A stretch of DNA of 64,000 nt, taken from Eriocheir sinensis. Lineage: Eukaryota; Arthropoda; Malacostraca; Decapoda; Varunidae. Below are positions 62,234 through 64,000 of the stretch, in pieces; positions within the stretch are counted from its first letter, which is position 1, and every line of letters begins with the position of its first letter. Position numbers and translations under genes: made by a program. The stretch spans positions 16,935,831-16,999,830 of the forward strand of contig NC_066520.1 in assembly GCF_024679095.1 (NCBI RefSeq), written 5' to 3'. A model generated the notes under the pieces. It was not told where the DNA came from, searched no databases, and was given only the letters and a program-made list of their open reading frames with translations.

Positions 62234-62620
62234 GCGTCCCCCTGCGGCTCGCATTACACTCGCACCTTGCCCACTTTGCCCTCAAACAAACTGTCTTCAC
62301 ACACACCATCCATCGCCTTTGTCTCCCCGGAACCTGAGGCGTTACGCTAAATTTACACAGGAATACATTGAACCCTTCCACTCGTCCACCACTTCTTTGT
62401 ATTCCCTATGACGTAACGGTGTGAAGCGAGTCAAAGAAAGAGGAGAGAAGCAGAAACAGAGAAGCTGCAGTTCACACTCGGTTCAATCTCAAAGTAATTC
62501 ATATCTCCATCAGCATTTCAAGAGTCTTTCATGCATACCAAATGAAGGAATTCGGCTTAGGTTGCGTGTGTGTTGCCATGATGCGAGTATGTCCGGGTCA
62601 TACGTAGTAATTAATGCAAG
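60670..62620. other. No gene seen; pyrimidine-rich 60700-61640
   Basis: C- then T-rich DNA with short (CT)n patches at 61081-61107 and 62180-62231. 61650-62120 and 62240-62620 are unremarkable. Confidence 0.55.
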
Positions 62621-62637
62621 CAGGTGGAGGTACGGGC

Positions 62638-62711
62638 GGTGTGTGTGTGTGGGGGTGGGGGGGGTGGGGGGGGGGGGAGCGTACTCATACTACATAATCA
62701 TAACATATTCA

Positions 62712-62754
<43 letters not shown>

Positions 62755-62784
62755 ATAGCCCCCACCCCCCCACCCGCACACACA

Positions 62785-62825
<41 letters not shown>
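62638..62825. repeat. (GT)n, G-run and (AC)n cluster
   Basis: A short GT array runs into G-runs (to 62678). Interrupted AC arrays at 62714-62824, with a C-run between them, roughly mirror the first part and could pair with it as an imperfect inverted repeat. Confidence 0.8.
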
Positions 62826-62827
<2 letters not shown>

Positions 62828-63953
62828 AGCCCCACGTCCACACATATCCACGCCCAAACACATGCAATAACAGAACTGAAAGCAAACAAACATTCATGCA
62901 GTAGGTATTTTAAAATGCATGAGTTATGTTTTCTTTTGCATTTGTCATTCTATTAGTCTATCAATCTATATATCTATCTTTTTGTCCATATCAACTTATT
63001 TATCAATCTGTTTATCTACCTTAATATATATTTTTACTTGTGGGTATCTGCCAACGTTTATATCTACAACGTATATATCCATCAACTATATACCTGTCAA
63101 TCCAACCATCTATCTGCTTATGAATCAGTCTATCTATGTCTACCGTTCTTTATTCAAATCTTTTTCTTCTCTGTAATGAGGTATAGAAAGAATACAAACC
63201 CCCCAAAATAAGGTTCAAATTTCGAATCCCAACCATTTTCCCTCCTCAACCTAATGTTACTTCTACGCGTTATCGGAAACGGATATACTTAGGAACAGTG
63301 ACGATAGATAAAATTAAACTCACACCATTTGAGCCTAATATTGGCAGATGAGAGATAAAAGAAATGGAGATGGTAGATAAGACTTAGTACTTTTGGTTCT
63401 TTCTATGCTTCCTTCTTTCCTCCTTACAGAATCCTCATAATCATAAATACTTAGTTGTTCTTGAGATAATTGAAGTTTATTTAGCAAACGATGAGGATGA
63501 GCCTTAACAAATTGCCCTTAATTTTTCTCCATCTTCTTAACATTATCGTCACGTATGTTAAATATAGATGGTGAGAATACATTTTAACTCAAAGATATGA
63601 AGAAAAAGATTACAAAGACGAATTTCAAAAAGGATAAATCTGAGCTTCATTATTCTCCTTATGCATTTTATTATTCTCCTTAATATTACCACCATATGCG
63701 GCGACAATTGGCAAACGACAGCACTACACCATTAAAAAAAAAAAAAAAAGAGATTCAACACAAGATAACTGACACGATTTGTAAAAGGGTACAACAATAC
63801 TTTATCAGGGCGCAAGAAAAAAAAAAGACACCACGCTAGCGAATACCCTTTCTCCTGAATCGATTCCCGGACTGAGTCACTGAAAATATCTTGAACCTCT
63901 CCGCCGAGGCAAGTAATACTATAAACTTGCCAAGGTTTTACTGCCGGAGGAGC

Positions 63954-63955
<2 letters not shown>
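62826..63955. other. No gene seen
   Basis: CTAT-type repeats at about 62955-63140, then AT-rich DNA. Confidence 0.5.

Positions 63956-64000
<45 letters not shown>
63956..64000. repeat. (GA)n microsatellite cut by window end
   Basis: GA repeats continue to the last base, so the array probably extends outside the window. Confidence 0.93.

Overview
This is a gene-poor, repeat-saturated eukaryotic window. Large spliced introns, an arthropod-type TTAGG tract, very abundant (GT)n, (CT)n, (ATT)n and (ACT)n microsatellites and a CR1/Jockey-like non-LTR retrotransposon together suggest a decapod crustacean. A crab is plausible, but I cannot name the species from sequence alone. No bacterial-style operons, RNA genes or CRISPR arrays are visible.

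The only protein-coding host gene I can support is on the + strand. It is the middle part of a Sidestep-family immunoglobulin cell-adhesion gene. Eight exons lie at 13456-13588, 25478-25707, 25978-26088, 30725-30922, 31355-31506, 45988-46132, 47599-47729 and 51205-51361. They join in a consistent reading phase with AG/GT junctions and encode about 418 uninterrupted residues. Those residues form four consecutive Ig domains, each with its Cys pair. The signal-peptide end must lie 5' of 13456. Any further Ig domain, fibronectin III domain, membrane helix and cytoplasmic tail must lie beyond 64000. The introns are 11889, 270, 4636, 432, 14481, 1466 and 3475 bp, so about 1.26 kb of coding sequence is spread over 38 kb.

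Layout: 1-13455 is upstream or intronic repeat-rich DNA. It holds purine minisatellites, a 0.5-kb (GA)n block, an 80-bp inserted repeat fragment at 2854-2933, a TTAGG tract at 7003-7026, and a four-copy ~150-bp tandem array that stops about 30 bp before the first exon. The 13589-25477 intron carries several short tandem arrays and a long pyrimidine-rich block. The 31507-45987 intron carries more arrays and a decayed, 5'-truncated CR1/Jockey-like element at 41477-42650. The 47730-51204 intron begins directly with a ~170-bp (GT)n array. Downstream of the last exon are a second retrotransposon 3' tail (54693-54768) running into a long (CT)n array, and a striking 80-unit, 31-bp minisatellite at 56713-59185 with no indels.

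Most long open frames here are translations of simple repeats and are not genes. I found no clear new multi-gene system. The most unusual signals are the phase-perfect 31-bp array with its repeated GACGTCA motif, the splice donor merged with a microsatellite, and the empty-site evidence for a small mobile insertion.
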